A stretch of DNA of 64,000 nt from Strongylocentrotus purpuratus (taxonomy: Eukaryota; Echinodermata; Echinoidea; Camarodonta; Strongylocentrotidae): NCBI RefSeq assembly GCF_000002235.5, contig NW_022145601.1, positions 3,593,563 to 3,657,562 on the forward strand, given 5' to 3'. The translations under genes were made by a program, and so were the position numbers. How positions within the stretch are numbered: position 1 is the first letter of the stretch; each line of letters opens with the position of its first letter. Below, one piece after another: positions 24,795-37,123 of the stretch. Under the pieces are notes generated by a model. The model ran no database searches. It had not been told where the DNA came from and saw only the letters and a program-made list of their open reading frames with translations.

Positions 24795-27700
24795 TAATTT
24801 TCCATATGTTGTACACTTAGAGTTAGGAAAATGACTGTCTGCAGGAAGACTAGTTCGCTATCGAAGAACCATCTAACTTTTGATAAAATAGCATTTTTTC
24901 GAAAGATGAGACCTTAATCTTGAACTTCCATTAATCTCTTTAATATTTATTTTCTCTGAGCGCTAGCGGACCGATCCAAAGTTATCCCCCCCCCCCTCCA
25001 ATTTTCCATACGTTGTACACGTAGACTTATGAAAATGACTGTCTGCAGAAAGACTAGTTCGCTATCGAAGAACCATCTAACTTTTGATAAAATAGCATTT
25101 TTTCGAAAGATAAGACCTTAATCTTGAACTTCCATTAATCTCTTTAATACGTATTTTCTCTGAGCGCTAGCGGACCGATCCAAAGTTATCCCCCCATCCC
25201 CTTCCAATTTTCCATATGTTGTACACTTAGAGTTAGGAAAATGACTGTCTGCAGGAAGACTAGTTCGCTATCGAAGAACCATCTAACTTTTGATAAAATA
25301 GCATTTTTTCGAAAGATTAGACCTTGTTCTTGAACTTCCATTAATCTCTTTAATACGTATTTTCTCTGAGCGCTAGCGGACCGATCCAAAGTTATCCCCC
25401 CCCTCCAATTTTCCATATGTTGTACACGTAGAGTTATGAAAATGACTGTCTGCAGGAAGACTAGTTCGCTATCGAAGAACCATCTAACTTTTGATAAAAT
25501 AGCATTTTTTCGAAAGATTAGACCTTAATCTTGAACTTCCATTAATCTCTTTAATACGTATTTTCTCTGAGCGCTAGCGGACCGATCCAAAGTTATCCCC
25601 CCCCCCTTCCAATTTTCCATATGTTGTACACTTAGAGTTAGGAAAATGACTGTCTGCAGGAAGACTAGTTCGCTATCGAAGAACCATCTAACTTTTGATA
25701 AAATAGCATTTTTTCGAAAGATTAGACCTTGTTCTTGAACTTCCATTAATCTCTTTAATACGTATTTTCTCTGAGCGCTAGCGGACCGATCCAAAGTTAT
25801 CCCCCCCCCCCTCCAATTTTCCATATGTTGTACACGTAGACTTATGAAAATGACTGTCTGCAGAAAGACTAGTTCGCTATCGAAGAACCATCTAACTTTT
25901 GATAAAATAGCATTTTTTCGAAAGATAAGACCTTAATCTTGAACTTCCATTAATCTCTTTAATACGTATTTTCTCTGAGCGCTAGCGGACCGATCCAAAG
26001 TTATCCCCCCATCCCCTTCCAATTTTCCATATGTTGTACACTTAGAGTTAGGAAAATGACTGTCTGCAGGAAGACTAGTTCGCTATCGAAGAACCATCTA
26101 ACTTTTGATAAAATAGCATTTTTTCGAAAGATTAGACCTTGTTCTTGAACTTCCATTAATCTCTTTAATACGTATTTTCTCTGAGCGCTAGCGGACCGAT
26201 CCAAAGTTACCCCCCCCCCCTCCAATTTTCCATATGTTGTACACGTAGAGTTAGGAAAATGACTGTCTGCAGGAAGACTAGTTCGCTATCGAAGAACCAT
26301 CTAACTTTTGATAAAATAGCATTTTTTCGAAAGATAAGACCTTAATCTTGAACTTCCATTAATCTCTTTAATACGTATTTTCTCTGAGCGCTAGCGGACC
26401 GATCCAAAGTTATCCCCCCATCCCCTTCCAATTTTCCATATGTTGTACACTTAGAGTTAGGAAAATGACTGTCTGCAGGAAGACTAGTCCGCTATCGAAG
26501 AACCATCTAACTTTTGATAAAATAGCATTTTTTCGAAAGATTAGACCTTGTTCTTGAACTCCATTAATCTCTTTAATATGTATTTTCTCTGAGCGCTAGC
26601 GGACCGATCCAAAGTTACCCCCCCCCCTCCAATTTTCCATATGTTGTACACTTAGAGTTATGAAAATGACTGTCTGCAGGAAGACTAGTTCGCTATCGAA
26701 GAACCATCTAACTTTTGATAAAATAGCATTTTTTCGAAAGATGAGACCTTAATCTTGAACTTCCATTAATCTCTTTAATGTATTTTCTCTGAGCGCTAGC
26801 GGACCGATCCAAAGTTACCCCCCCCCCTCCAATTTTCCATATGTTGTACACGTAGAGTTATGAAAATGACTGTCTGCAGGAAGACTAGTTCGCTATCGAA
26901 GAACCATCTAACTTTTGATAAAATAGCATTTTTTCGAAAGATGAGACCTTAATCTTGAACCTCCATTAATCTCTTTAATACGTATTTTCTCTGAGCGCTA
27001 GCGGACCGATCCAAAGTTATCCCCCCATCCCCTTCCAATTTTCCATATGTTGTACACTTAGAGTTAGGAAAATGACTGTCTGCAGGAAGACTAGTCCGCT
27101 ATCGAAGAACCATCTAACTTTTGATAAAATAGCATTTTTTTGAAAGATTAGACCTTGTTCTTGAACTTCCATTAATCTCTTTAATACGTATTTTCTCTGA
27201 GCGCTAGCGGACCGATCCAAAGTTACCCCCCCCCCCCCTCCAATTTTCCATATGTTGTACACTTAGAGTTAGGAAAATGACTGTCTGCAGGAAGACTAGT
27301 TCGCTATCGAAGAACCATTTAACTTTTGATAAAATAGCATTTTTTCGAAAGATCAGACCTTAATCTTGAACTTCCATTAATCTCTTTAATACGTATTTTC
27401 TCTGAGCACTAGCGGACCGATCCAAAGTTACCCCCCACCCCCTTCCAATTTTCCATATGTTGTACACGTAGACTTATGAAAATGACTGTCTGCAGGAAGA
27501 CTAGTTCGCTATCGAAGAACCATCTAACTTTTGATAAAATAGCATTTTTTCGAAAGATGAGACCTTAATCTTGAACTTCCATTAATCTCTTTAATACGTA
27601 TTTTCTCTGAGCGCTAGCGGACCGATCCAAAGTTATCCCCCCATCCCCTTCCAATTTTCCATATGTTGTACACTTAGAGTTAGGAAAATGACTGTCTGCA

Positions 27701-30700
27701 GGAAGACTAGTTCGCTATCGAAGAACCATCTAACTTTTGATAAAATAGCATTTTTTCGAAAGATAAGACCTTAATCTTGAACTTCCATTAATCTCTTTAA
27801 TACGTATTTTCTCTGAGCGCTAGCGGACCGATCCAAAGTTATCCCCCCATCCCCTTCCAATTTTCCATATGTTGTACACTTAGAGTTAGGAAAATGACTG
27901 TCTGCAGGAAGACTAGTCGCTATCGAAGAACCATCTAACTTTTGATAAAATAGCATTTTTTCGAAAGATTAGACCTTGTTCTTGAACTTCCATTAATCTC
28001 TTTAATACGTATTTTCTCTGAGCGCTAGCGGACCGATCCAAAGTTACCCCCCCCCCCTCCAATTTTCCATATGTTGTACACGTAGAGTTAGGAAAATGAC
28101 TGTCTGCAGGAAGACTAGTTCGCTATCGAAGAACCATCTAACTTTTGATAAAATAGTATTTTTTCGAAAGATTAGACCTTTTCTTGAACCTCCATTAATC
28201 TCTTTAATATGTATTTTCTCTGAGCGCTAGCGGACCGATCCAAAGTTATCCCCCACCCCCTTCCAATTTTCCATATGTTGTACACGTAGACTTATGAAAA
28301 TGACTGTCTGCAGGAAGACTAGTTCGCTATCGAAGAACCATCTAACTTTTGATAAAATAGCATTTTTTCGAAAGATGAGACCTTAATCTTGAACTTCCAT
28401 TAATCTCTTTAATACGTATTTTCTCTGAGCGCTAGCGGACCGATCCAAAGTTATCCCCCCATCCCCTTCCAATTTTCCATATGTTGTACACGTAGACTTA
28501 TGAAAATGACTGTCTGCAGGAAGACTAGTTCGCTATCGAAGAACCATCTAACTTTTGATAAAATAGTATTTTTTCGAAAGATCAGACCTTGTTCTTGAAC
28601 CTCCATTAATCTCTTTAATATGTATTTTCTCTGAGCGCTAGCGGACCGATCCAAAGTTATCCCCCCATCCCCTTCCAATTTTCCATATGTTGTACACTTA
28701 GAGTTAGGAAAATGACTGTCTGCAGGAAGACTAGTCCGCTATCGAAGAACCATCTAACTTTTGATAAAATAGCATTTTTTCGAAAGATGAGACCTTAATC
28801 TTGAACTTCCATTAATCTCTTTAATATGTATTTTCTCTGAGCGCTAGCGGACCGATCCAAAGTTATCCCCCCATCCCCTTCCAATTTTCCATATGTTGTA
28901 CACTTAGAGTTAGGAAAATGACTGTCTGCAGGAAGACTAGTCCGCTATCGAAGAACCATCTAACTTTTGATAAAATAGCATTTTTTCGAAAGATTAGACC
29001 TTGTTCTTGAACCTCCATTAATCTCTTTAATATGTATTTTCTCTGAGCGCTAGCGGACCGATCCAAAGTTACCCCCCCCCTCAAATTTTCCATATGTTGT
29101 ACACTTAGAGTTAGGAAAATGACTGTCTGCAGGAAGACTAGTTCGCTATCGAAGAACCATCTAACTTTTGATAAAATAGCATTTTTTCGAAAGATGAGAC
29201 CTTAATCTTGAACTTCCATTAATCTCTTTAAATGTATTTTCTCTGAGCACTAGCGGACCGATCCAAAGTTACCCCCCCCTCCAATTTTCCATATGTTGTA
29301 CACGTAGAGTTATGAAAATGACTGTCTGCAGGAAGACTAGTTCGCTATCGAAGAACCATCTAACTTTTGATAAAATAGTATTTTTTCGAAAGATGAGACC
29401 TTAATCTTGAACTTCCATTAATCTCTTTAATACGTATTTTCTCTGAGCGCTAGCGGACCGATCCAAAGTTATCCCCCCATCCCCTTCCAATTTTCCATAT
29501 GTTGTACACTTAGAGTTAGGAAAATGACTGTCTGCAGGAAGACTAGTCCGCTATCGAAGAACCATCTAACTTTTGATAAAATAGCATTTTTTGAAAGATT
29601 AGACCTTGTTCTTGAACTTCCATTAATCCTTTAATACGTATTTTCTCTGAGCGCTAGCGGACCGATCCAAAGTTACCCCCCCCCCCTCCAATTTTCCATA
29701 TGTTGTACACTTAGAGTTAGGAAAATGACTGTCTGCAGGAAGACTAGTTCGCTATCGAAGAACCATCTAACTTTTGATAAAATAGCAATTTTTCGAAAGA
29801 TCAGACCTTAATCTTGAACTTCCATTAATCTCTTTAATACGTATTTTCTCTGAGCGCTAGCGGACCGATCCAAAGTTACCCCCACCCCCTCCAATTTTCC
29901 ATAATGTTGTACACGTAGACTTATGAAAATGACTGTCTGCAGGAAGACTAGTTCGCTATCGAAGAACCATCTAACTTTTGATAAAATAGCATTTTTTCGA
30001 AAGATGAGACCTTAATCTTGAACTTCCATTAATCTCTTTAATATGTATTTTCTCTGAGCGCTAGCGGACCGATCCAAAGTTATCCCCCCATCCCCTTCCA
30101 ATTTTCCATATGTTGTACACTTAGAGTTAGGAAAATGACTGTCTGCAGGAAGACTAGTTCGCTATCGAAGAACCATCTAACTTTTGATAAAATAGCATTT
30201 TTTCGAAAGATAAGACCTTAATCTTGAACTTCCATTAATCTCTTTAATACGTATTTTCTCTGAGCGCTAGCGGACCGATCCAAAGTTATCCCCCCATCCC
30301 CTTCCAATTTTCCATATGTTGTACACTTAGAGTTAGGAAAATGACTGTCTGCAGGAAGACTAGTCCGCTATCGAAGAACCATCTAACTTTTGATAAAATA
30401 GCATTTTTTCGAAAGATTAGACCTTGTTCTTGAACTTCCATTAATCTCTTTAATACGTATTTTCTCTGAGCGCTAGCGGACCGATCCAAAGTTACCCCCC
30501 CCCCCCCTCCAATTTTCCATATGTTGTACACGTAGAGTTAGGAAAATGACTGTCTGCAGGAAGACTAGTTCGCTATCGAAGAACCATCTAACTTTTGATA
30601 AAATAGTATTTTTTCGAAAGATTAGACCTTTTCTTGAACTCCATTAATCTCTTTAATATGTATTTTCTCTGAGCGCTAGCGGACCGATCCAAAGTTATCC

Positions 30701-33421
30701 CCCACCCCCTTCCAATTTTCCATATGTTGTACACGTAGACTTATGAAAATGACTGTCTGCAGGAAGACTAGTTCGCTATCGAAGAACCATCTAACTTTTG
30801 ATAAAATAGCATTTTTTCGAAAGATGAGACCTTAATCTTGAACTTCCATTAATCTCTTTAATACGTATTTTCTCTGAGCGCTAGCGGACCGATCCAAAGT
30901 TACCCCCCCCCCCCTCCAATTTTCCATATGTTGTACACGTAGAGTTAGGAAAATGACTGTTTGCAGGAAGACTTGTCCGCTATCGAAGAACCATCTAACT
31001 TTTAATAAAATAGCATTTTTTCGAAAGATGAGACCTTAATCTTGAACTTCCATTAATCTCTTTAATACGTATTTTCTCTGAGCGCTAGCGGACCGATCCA
31101 AAGTTATCCCCCCATCCCCTTCCAATTTTCCATATGTTGTACACGTAGACTTATGAAAATGACTGTCTGCAGGAAGACTAGTTCGCTATCGAAGAACCAT
31201 CTAACTTTTGATAAAATAGTATTTTTTCGAAAGATCAGACCTTGTTCTTGAACCTCCATTAATCTCTTTAATATGTATTTTCTCTGAGCGCTAGCAGACC
31301 GATCCAAAGTTATCCCCCCATCCCCTTCCAATTTTCCATATGTTGTACACTTAGAGTTAGGAAAATGACTGTCTGCAGGAAGACTAGTCCGCTATCGAAG
31401 AACCATCTAACTTTTGATGAAATAGCATTTTTTCGAAAGATGAGACCTTAATCTTGAACTTCCATTAATCTCTTTAATATGTATTTTCTCTGAGCGCTAG
31501 CGGACCGGTCCAAAGTTATCCCCCCATCCCCTTCCAATTTTCCATATGTTGTACACTTAGAGATAGGAAAATGACTGTCTGCAGGAAGACTAGTCCGCTA
31601 TCGAAGAACCATCTAACTTTTGATAAAATAGCATTTTTTCGAAAGATTAGACCTTGTTCTTGAACCTCCATTAATCTCTTTAATATGTATTTTCTCTGAG
31701 CGCTAGCTGACCGATCCAAAGTTACCCCCCCCCCCCTCAAATTTTCCATATGTTGTACACTTAGAGTTACGAAAATGACTGTCTGCAGGAAGGCTAGTTC
31801 GCTATCGAAGAACCATCTAACTTTTAATAAAATAGCATTTTTTCGAAAGATGAGACCTTAATCTTGAACTTCCATTAATCTCTTTAATGTATTTTCTCTG
31901 AGCACTAGCGGACCGATCCAAAGTTACCCCCCCCCCCCTCCAATTTTCCATATGTTATACACGAAGAATTATGAAAATGACTGTCTGCAGGAAGACTAGT
32001 TCGCTATCGAAGAACCATCTAACTTTTGATAAAATAGTATTTTTTCGAAAGATGAGACCTTAATCTTGAACCTCCATTAATCTCTTTAATACGTATTTTC
32101 TCTGAGCGCTAGCGGACCCATCCAAAGTTATCCCCCCATCCCCTTCCAATTTTCCATATGTTGTACACTTAGAGTTAGGAAAATGACTGTCTGCAGGAAG
32201 ACTAGTCCGCTATCGAAGAACCATCTAACTTTTGATAAAATAGCATTTTTTTGAAAGATTAGACCTTGTTCTTGAACTTCCATTAATCCCTTTAGTACGT
32301 ATTTTCTCTGAGCGCTAGCGGACCGATCCAAAGTTACCCCCCCCCCCTCCAATTTTCCATATGTTGTACACTTAGAGTTAGGAAAATGACTGTCTGCAGG
32401 AAGACTAGTTCGCTATCGAAGAACCATTTAACTTTTGATAAAATAGCAATTTTTCGAAAGATCAGACCTTAATCTTGAACTTCCATTAATCTCTTTAATA
32501 CGTATTTTCTCTGAGCACTCGGACCGATCCAAAGTTACCCCCCACCCCCTTCCAATTTTCCATAATGTTGTAGACGTAGACTTATGAAAATGACTGTCTG
32601 CAGGAAGACTACTTCGCTATCGAAGAACCATCTAACTTTTGATAAAATAGCATTTTTTCGAAAGATGAGACCTTAATCTTGAACTTCCATTAATCTCTTT
32701 AATATGTATTTTCTCTGAGCGCTAGCGGCCCGATCCAAAGTTATCCCCCCATCCCCTTCCAATTTTCCATATGTTGTACACTTAGAGATAGGAAAATGAC
32801 TGTCTGCAGGAAGACTAGTCCGCTATCGAAGAACCATCTAACTTTTGATAAAATAGCATTTTTTCGAAAGATTAGACCTTGTTCTTGAACCTCCATTAAT
32901 CTCTTTAATATGTATTTTCTCTGAGCGCTAGCTGACCGATCCAAAGTTACCCCCCCCCCCTCAAATTTTCCATATGTTGTACACTTAGAGTTACGAAAAT
33001 GACTGTCTGCAGGAAGGCTAGTTCGCTATCGAAGAACCATCTAACTTTTAATAAAATAGCATTTTTTCGAAAGATGAGACCTTAATCTTGAACTTCCATT
33101 AATCTCTTTAATACGTATTTTCTCTGAGCGCTAGCGGACCGATCCAAAGTTATCCCCCCATCCCCTTCCAATTTTCCATATGTTGTACACTTAGAGTTAG
33201 GAAAATGACTGTCTGCAGGAAGACTAGTCCGCTATCGAAGAACCATCTAACTTTTGATAAAATAGCATTTTTTCGAAAGATTAGACCTTGTTCTTAAACT
33301 TCCATTAATCTCTTTAATACGTATTTTCTCTGAGCGCTAGCGGACCGATCCAAAGTTACCCCCCCCCCCCTCCAAATTTTCCATAATGACCCATAGAGAG
33401 TTATAGGAAAATGACCGTCTA
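24795..33421. repeat. Satellite array, ~42 monomers of about 204 bp
   Basis: Successive CTAGCGGACCGATCCAAAG landmarks fall at about 24,964; 25,167; 25,373; 25,574 and so on to 33,338, giving 42 junctions spaced 196-209 bp. Each monomer carries a variable C run (CCCCCCATCCCC or a plain C run), TTTTCCATATGTTGTACAC, GACTGTCTGCAGGAAGACTA, GTTCGCTATCGAAGAACC, a TTTTTTCGAAAGAT box and TTTAATACGTATTTTCTCTG. Monomers differ by few substitutions and by C-run length. The last monomer decays at 33,380-33,421. Minus-strand open frames of 60-99 codons recur because 204 is divisible by 3; C-run length changes and stops break them and they are not genes. Confidence 0.97.
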
Positions 33422-34221
33422 TTTTAACCTTAATTTTTCTAGTTTGATATAAAAAATAATATAATTTATTATTTTTGCAAACTATTCGTTTTTGTTTAAA
33501 ATCAGGTTAATAAATAATTTATTTAGTTGCATTAATGAAATTTTAATTTAAGACCCTTATACTTTTTACATTCTTCAAATTGGTTTTCCGGCTGGAATCC
33601 GGCCAACTTCCATTCAATGCCTATCTATTCGAGCTCAGCATTCAGTGACCCTTGTCTTGGCGGGAGCTGTAGGGGTGGTTTAGCACTCGATTCGTAGCCT
33701 TCGAGGCTCCGTGGCGGCGTCCCTTGCGACGAGAATAAAAGGTCCTTTCTAAAGTCAGATTACATGGGGAAAGAGAACTCTGAACTTAAAAAATCAATGA
33801 TTGTATTGTGCTTCATAGTATGAATCACACTAAGTTTGCACACAAATTGAAAAAATGTTGAGCGAAAATCGTTATTTCGGCCGTAATCAACCTTTGTAGT
33901 AAATTGTACAACGAAGAAAAAATGTATGTAATCTCGTATTCAGTCGTTTCTTTTGATTTTTTTCTTTCAAAACAACAAATATATTTCTAGTTTGTTATCA
34001 AAAATGATACTACATATCTTTAATTAATGTCATTTATACAACTAAAAATTAGAATTTTAATTGTGTATAGATTATGTAAAAGATAACAAATTATCAACAT
34101 ATCTCTTTTTTAACCATTATTATGTATGAATATGATTGTTCCCACATTCGGCCATGCATACTCGCTGCGGTTATTCATGTTCTGCCAGCCTAGCACCTTC
34201 ATATGGATTTTACCCATACAC
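33422..34221. other. Non-coding; no gene seen
   Basis: Very AT-rich single-copy-looking DNA between the satellite and the first segmental duplication copy. Confidence 0.5.
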
Positions 34222-35160
34222 CGTATGAAGGTGCTCAGTCCATTGACCTCTACCACTAGAGGTCAGTGGTTGGTACGGGTGATGCGGAGGACGAGGGGGG
34301 CAGTGGTGATGAAGATGATGATGAGAATGATGATGAGGAGGATGAGGGTGATGATAATGATCATGATCATCATGAGGTTGAGCATACATTTTAAGGTATA
34401 ACAATAGTAATGATGGTGATCAATGATGATGGAGATTGAAGGAAATGATTAAAGGAGAAATGAAAACATGATTAATGCAACATTGTGATAACGTTGATTA
34501 AACTTGCCCCAATATACGCTAGGGGATTTTTTCTTTTCTTACTAGAGGTGAGTTGGAGGAGGGGGGGGGGGGGGGGGAGGTACTTGTGAGTACATACATT
34601 GTCTCCGGGGTGGTTATCCTGATGGAAATTCTGAAGATAGTTGTCCTGAATGTATGTAGTACACATAGTTTATAAATCAGCATTGTTTCCCCAAGGATGT
34701 TTGTCAAATACATGTTGGTAACTTACTCGATCATTATGTCCTGGATCATCAACACGATGTGTAATCCGAGTTTTATTCTACACATGTGATTCATAAATAT
34801 GATTTAAGTATAATATTTTAAAAAATAGGCCTGATTATCAAGATTCAGACAAATCTGTAATTACTTAAATAGAACTGGAGGGGATGTACATGGGACTCAC
34901 CCTTGAATTAAATTTAATAAAAGGTTTATTGCGTAAACATGCAAACAAAAATAATAATATAAAACAATATTTTAAGATAAATCTGTCGCGGCTAGAAGCC
35001 AAATTGCGGAAATTATCACAGTGAAAGATTGAAAACACCAAGTTCGGCTATTATCACATTGTTGTCACAGATAATAATTTAATTCCTTTTAATCGTCGAT
35101 AATCTCAAAATAGAGAAACCACTTCTTCGAAATCCTTTGAAAGAGGTTGCGATAGAAGCC

Positions 35161-35418
35161 AGTGGCATACATACAGGGAAGGGGGGGGGCTCGGGAGCAT
35201 GTGCGGGCCTCATTAATCGAGTGGTGAAAAAAAAATAGAAATACAAATTGAGAAAGGGAAAGGGATAAGGGGTAAAGGACGAGAATGAACAAATCCGGAC
35301 CATCTCCAGCAGCCACCCCTTCTCATAAATAAAATCGCATTAAGTTTTCTCGATTAAGACCGTTGCCAACCCCCCCCCCCCCCTCCTCAATGGGTAGGCA
35401 CACGCTACGCCACTGATA
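35161..35418. mobile_element. Small element with CCAGTGGCATAC / GCTACGCCACTG ends, copy A
   Basis: The left end CCAGTGGCATACATACAGG and right end CACGCTACGCCACTGA are roughly inverted and enclose G and C runs. The same insertion is present in copy B (46,312-46,573), so it predates the segmental duplication. Confidence 0.6.
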
Positions 35419-37010
35419 AATAGGGGCGATGAACAGGCTGCCTCAAGACGAACCTCAAGTCTGAATGGAACGGAAGCAGCGATTTACATGAATCAATTAT
35501 TGACACCCTTCCCGCCTCGACTTGTCTTGTGTCATAATTCGTCATGTTCGCCGTTTTTTCGGTGATTCTACAAAAATGAGAAAGGACGTAACCGTGTTTT
35601 GAACTAAACACTGACGTAACAAATGCCTCATTTTATTCTGGCCAGAAAAGGTTGAGCAATAAAGTAGGCCTACGTGCTCTTTTCTGAAAGATCTTTGTCA
35701 TATTAAAAACTTGTTGCAACAAAAAATTATCCTCATTACTATTTTTTAATGTTTTTTTTTTTTTTTGCAGTCGTATAGTGGATGTCACCAATGTATCAGA
35801 GCAGAGGCGATGATTTCTTGTCATGACCCGGGGGGGGGGGGGGGGGGGGGAGAGCATAGTAAACGAGAGGGGAATATTCATTTTTGTAGCACTAATCTAT
35901 TTCTATTACTCTTAATCTTGTAAACATACAGTGTACACTGTATTTACGTGATACCAACGGAATACATATTTTCTACAATATTTACTTGTAGATTTTGAAG
36001 GATATTATATGCGAGAAAGCTTAGCGACCGCGCGAGAAGATTGTTGCATTTGTATTAGTTTAAACCCTGCACTCTTGGGCCTTCCAAAGCCTAAACGTGT
36101 AGTGTTGCAGTATTTAGTAAGTATTTGCTAAACAAAAATTGAGAGAACGTGTCACCCCCCCCCCCCCCCCCCCCCCCGCGTCCCCTCCCCGGAATCAGTA
36201 TCACCGCCCCTGCACCATAGGAATACCAAATTTGCCAACTCTTTTTAATGTTTTAGGAAATATATCACTCGGTGTTTACTGGTAAAAATCTTTTTGTCCA
36301 ATCCCCGTAATGATGAATAGGCATATGTTTAAGCCAACTTAATGGATTATTTAACATTTATTTCCACTTTTATTGTCTTCGTATGTATATTCTTTGCAAA
36401 TAAGGGTATTACAAAATCTATATGTTACATTTGTGCTTACAACGCCTGTCAATTCAAATATTGTATTGTCTTCAAAAATCATGTTCGCATTATTTAATAT
36501 GACACTGTAATGTTGAAAACATTTCATGATCGGAAAGCTGAGTGATCTTTGCCTTGATAATGATTCATGAAAGCCTTGCTTTCGTTCTAGGCATTGACTT
36601 ACCTCTCATTGTAATGTAAACGTGCCAAAATGTACTGAGAGTCATCTGTATAGCGATGTCTTGTATTGATTGAATTGTGAATGGTTTCTTAATTCCAATG
36701 TCCGAAGACGGGAGCCAAGAAACTGAATATATGATAGCAGGCAACCTTCTTATGAGAATGCACAAAGTAAATTAGCGAATAATGTTCTCCTGCGCGGGAG
36801 GATTAGGCGCGTTCCATCTGCCACGGGTAATCCACATTGCCCGTTAACCTTGGCCTTCGGTTGTGTGCGTGCGTATAGCTAGTGCATTCAAACTACATAG
36901 CATACGGCAGAAAATTAGGGTTGAGCACTACTTGAGCGAAAAATAGTAAGTCACATTTTATCCGTCGAGGCCATGTACTTCCATACAATAAAATAATGGC
37001 TGTAAACTCT

Positions 37011-37017
37011 TATATAA
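37011..37017 (+). promoter_or_regulatory. TATA box of propeller gene A
   Basis: TATATAA lies 107 bp upstream of the ATG and is conserved in copy B. A CCAAT (CAACCAATCAATT) lies between it and the start codon at about 37,054, which is an unusual position for a CCAAT box. Confidence 0.55.
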
Positions 37018-37123
37018 CAGACACCGAAACGGGAGTAGATTCATTACGCTATCAACCAATCAATTATTTCATCGGTGTATAGCTCTATCGGTTCATTTTT
37101 CACTTTTCAAAATCTTCACAATC

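Noticed and set aside
25186-32944. Recurrent minus-strand open frames of 60-99 codons with near-identical protein sequence
   Set aside because: They are the satellite monomer read in frame, open only because about 204 bp is near 68 codons. C-run length changes and stops break them and there are no gene signals.
24795-33421. CRISPR-like regular repetition
   Set aside because: The units are about 204 bp and near-identical along their length, with no repeat-spacer alternation. This is eukaryotic satellite DNA.
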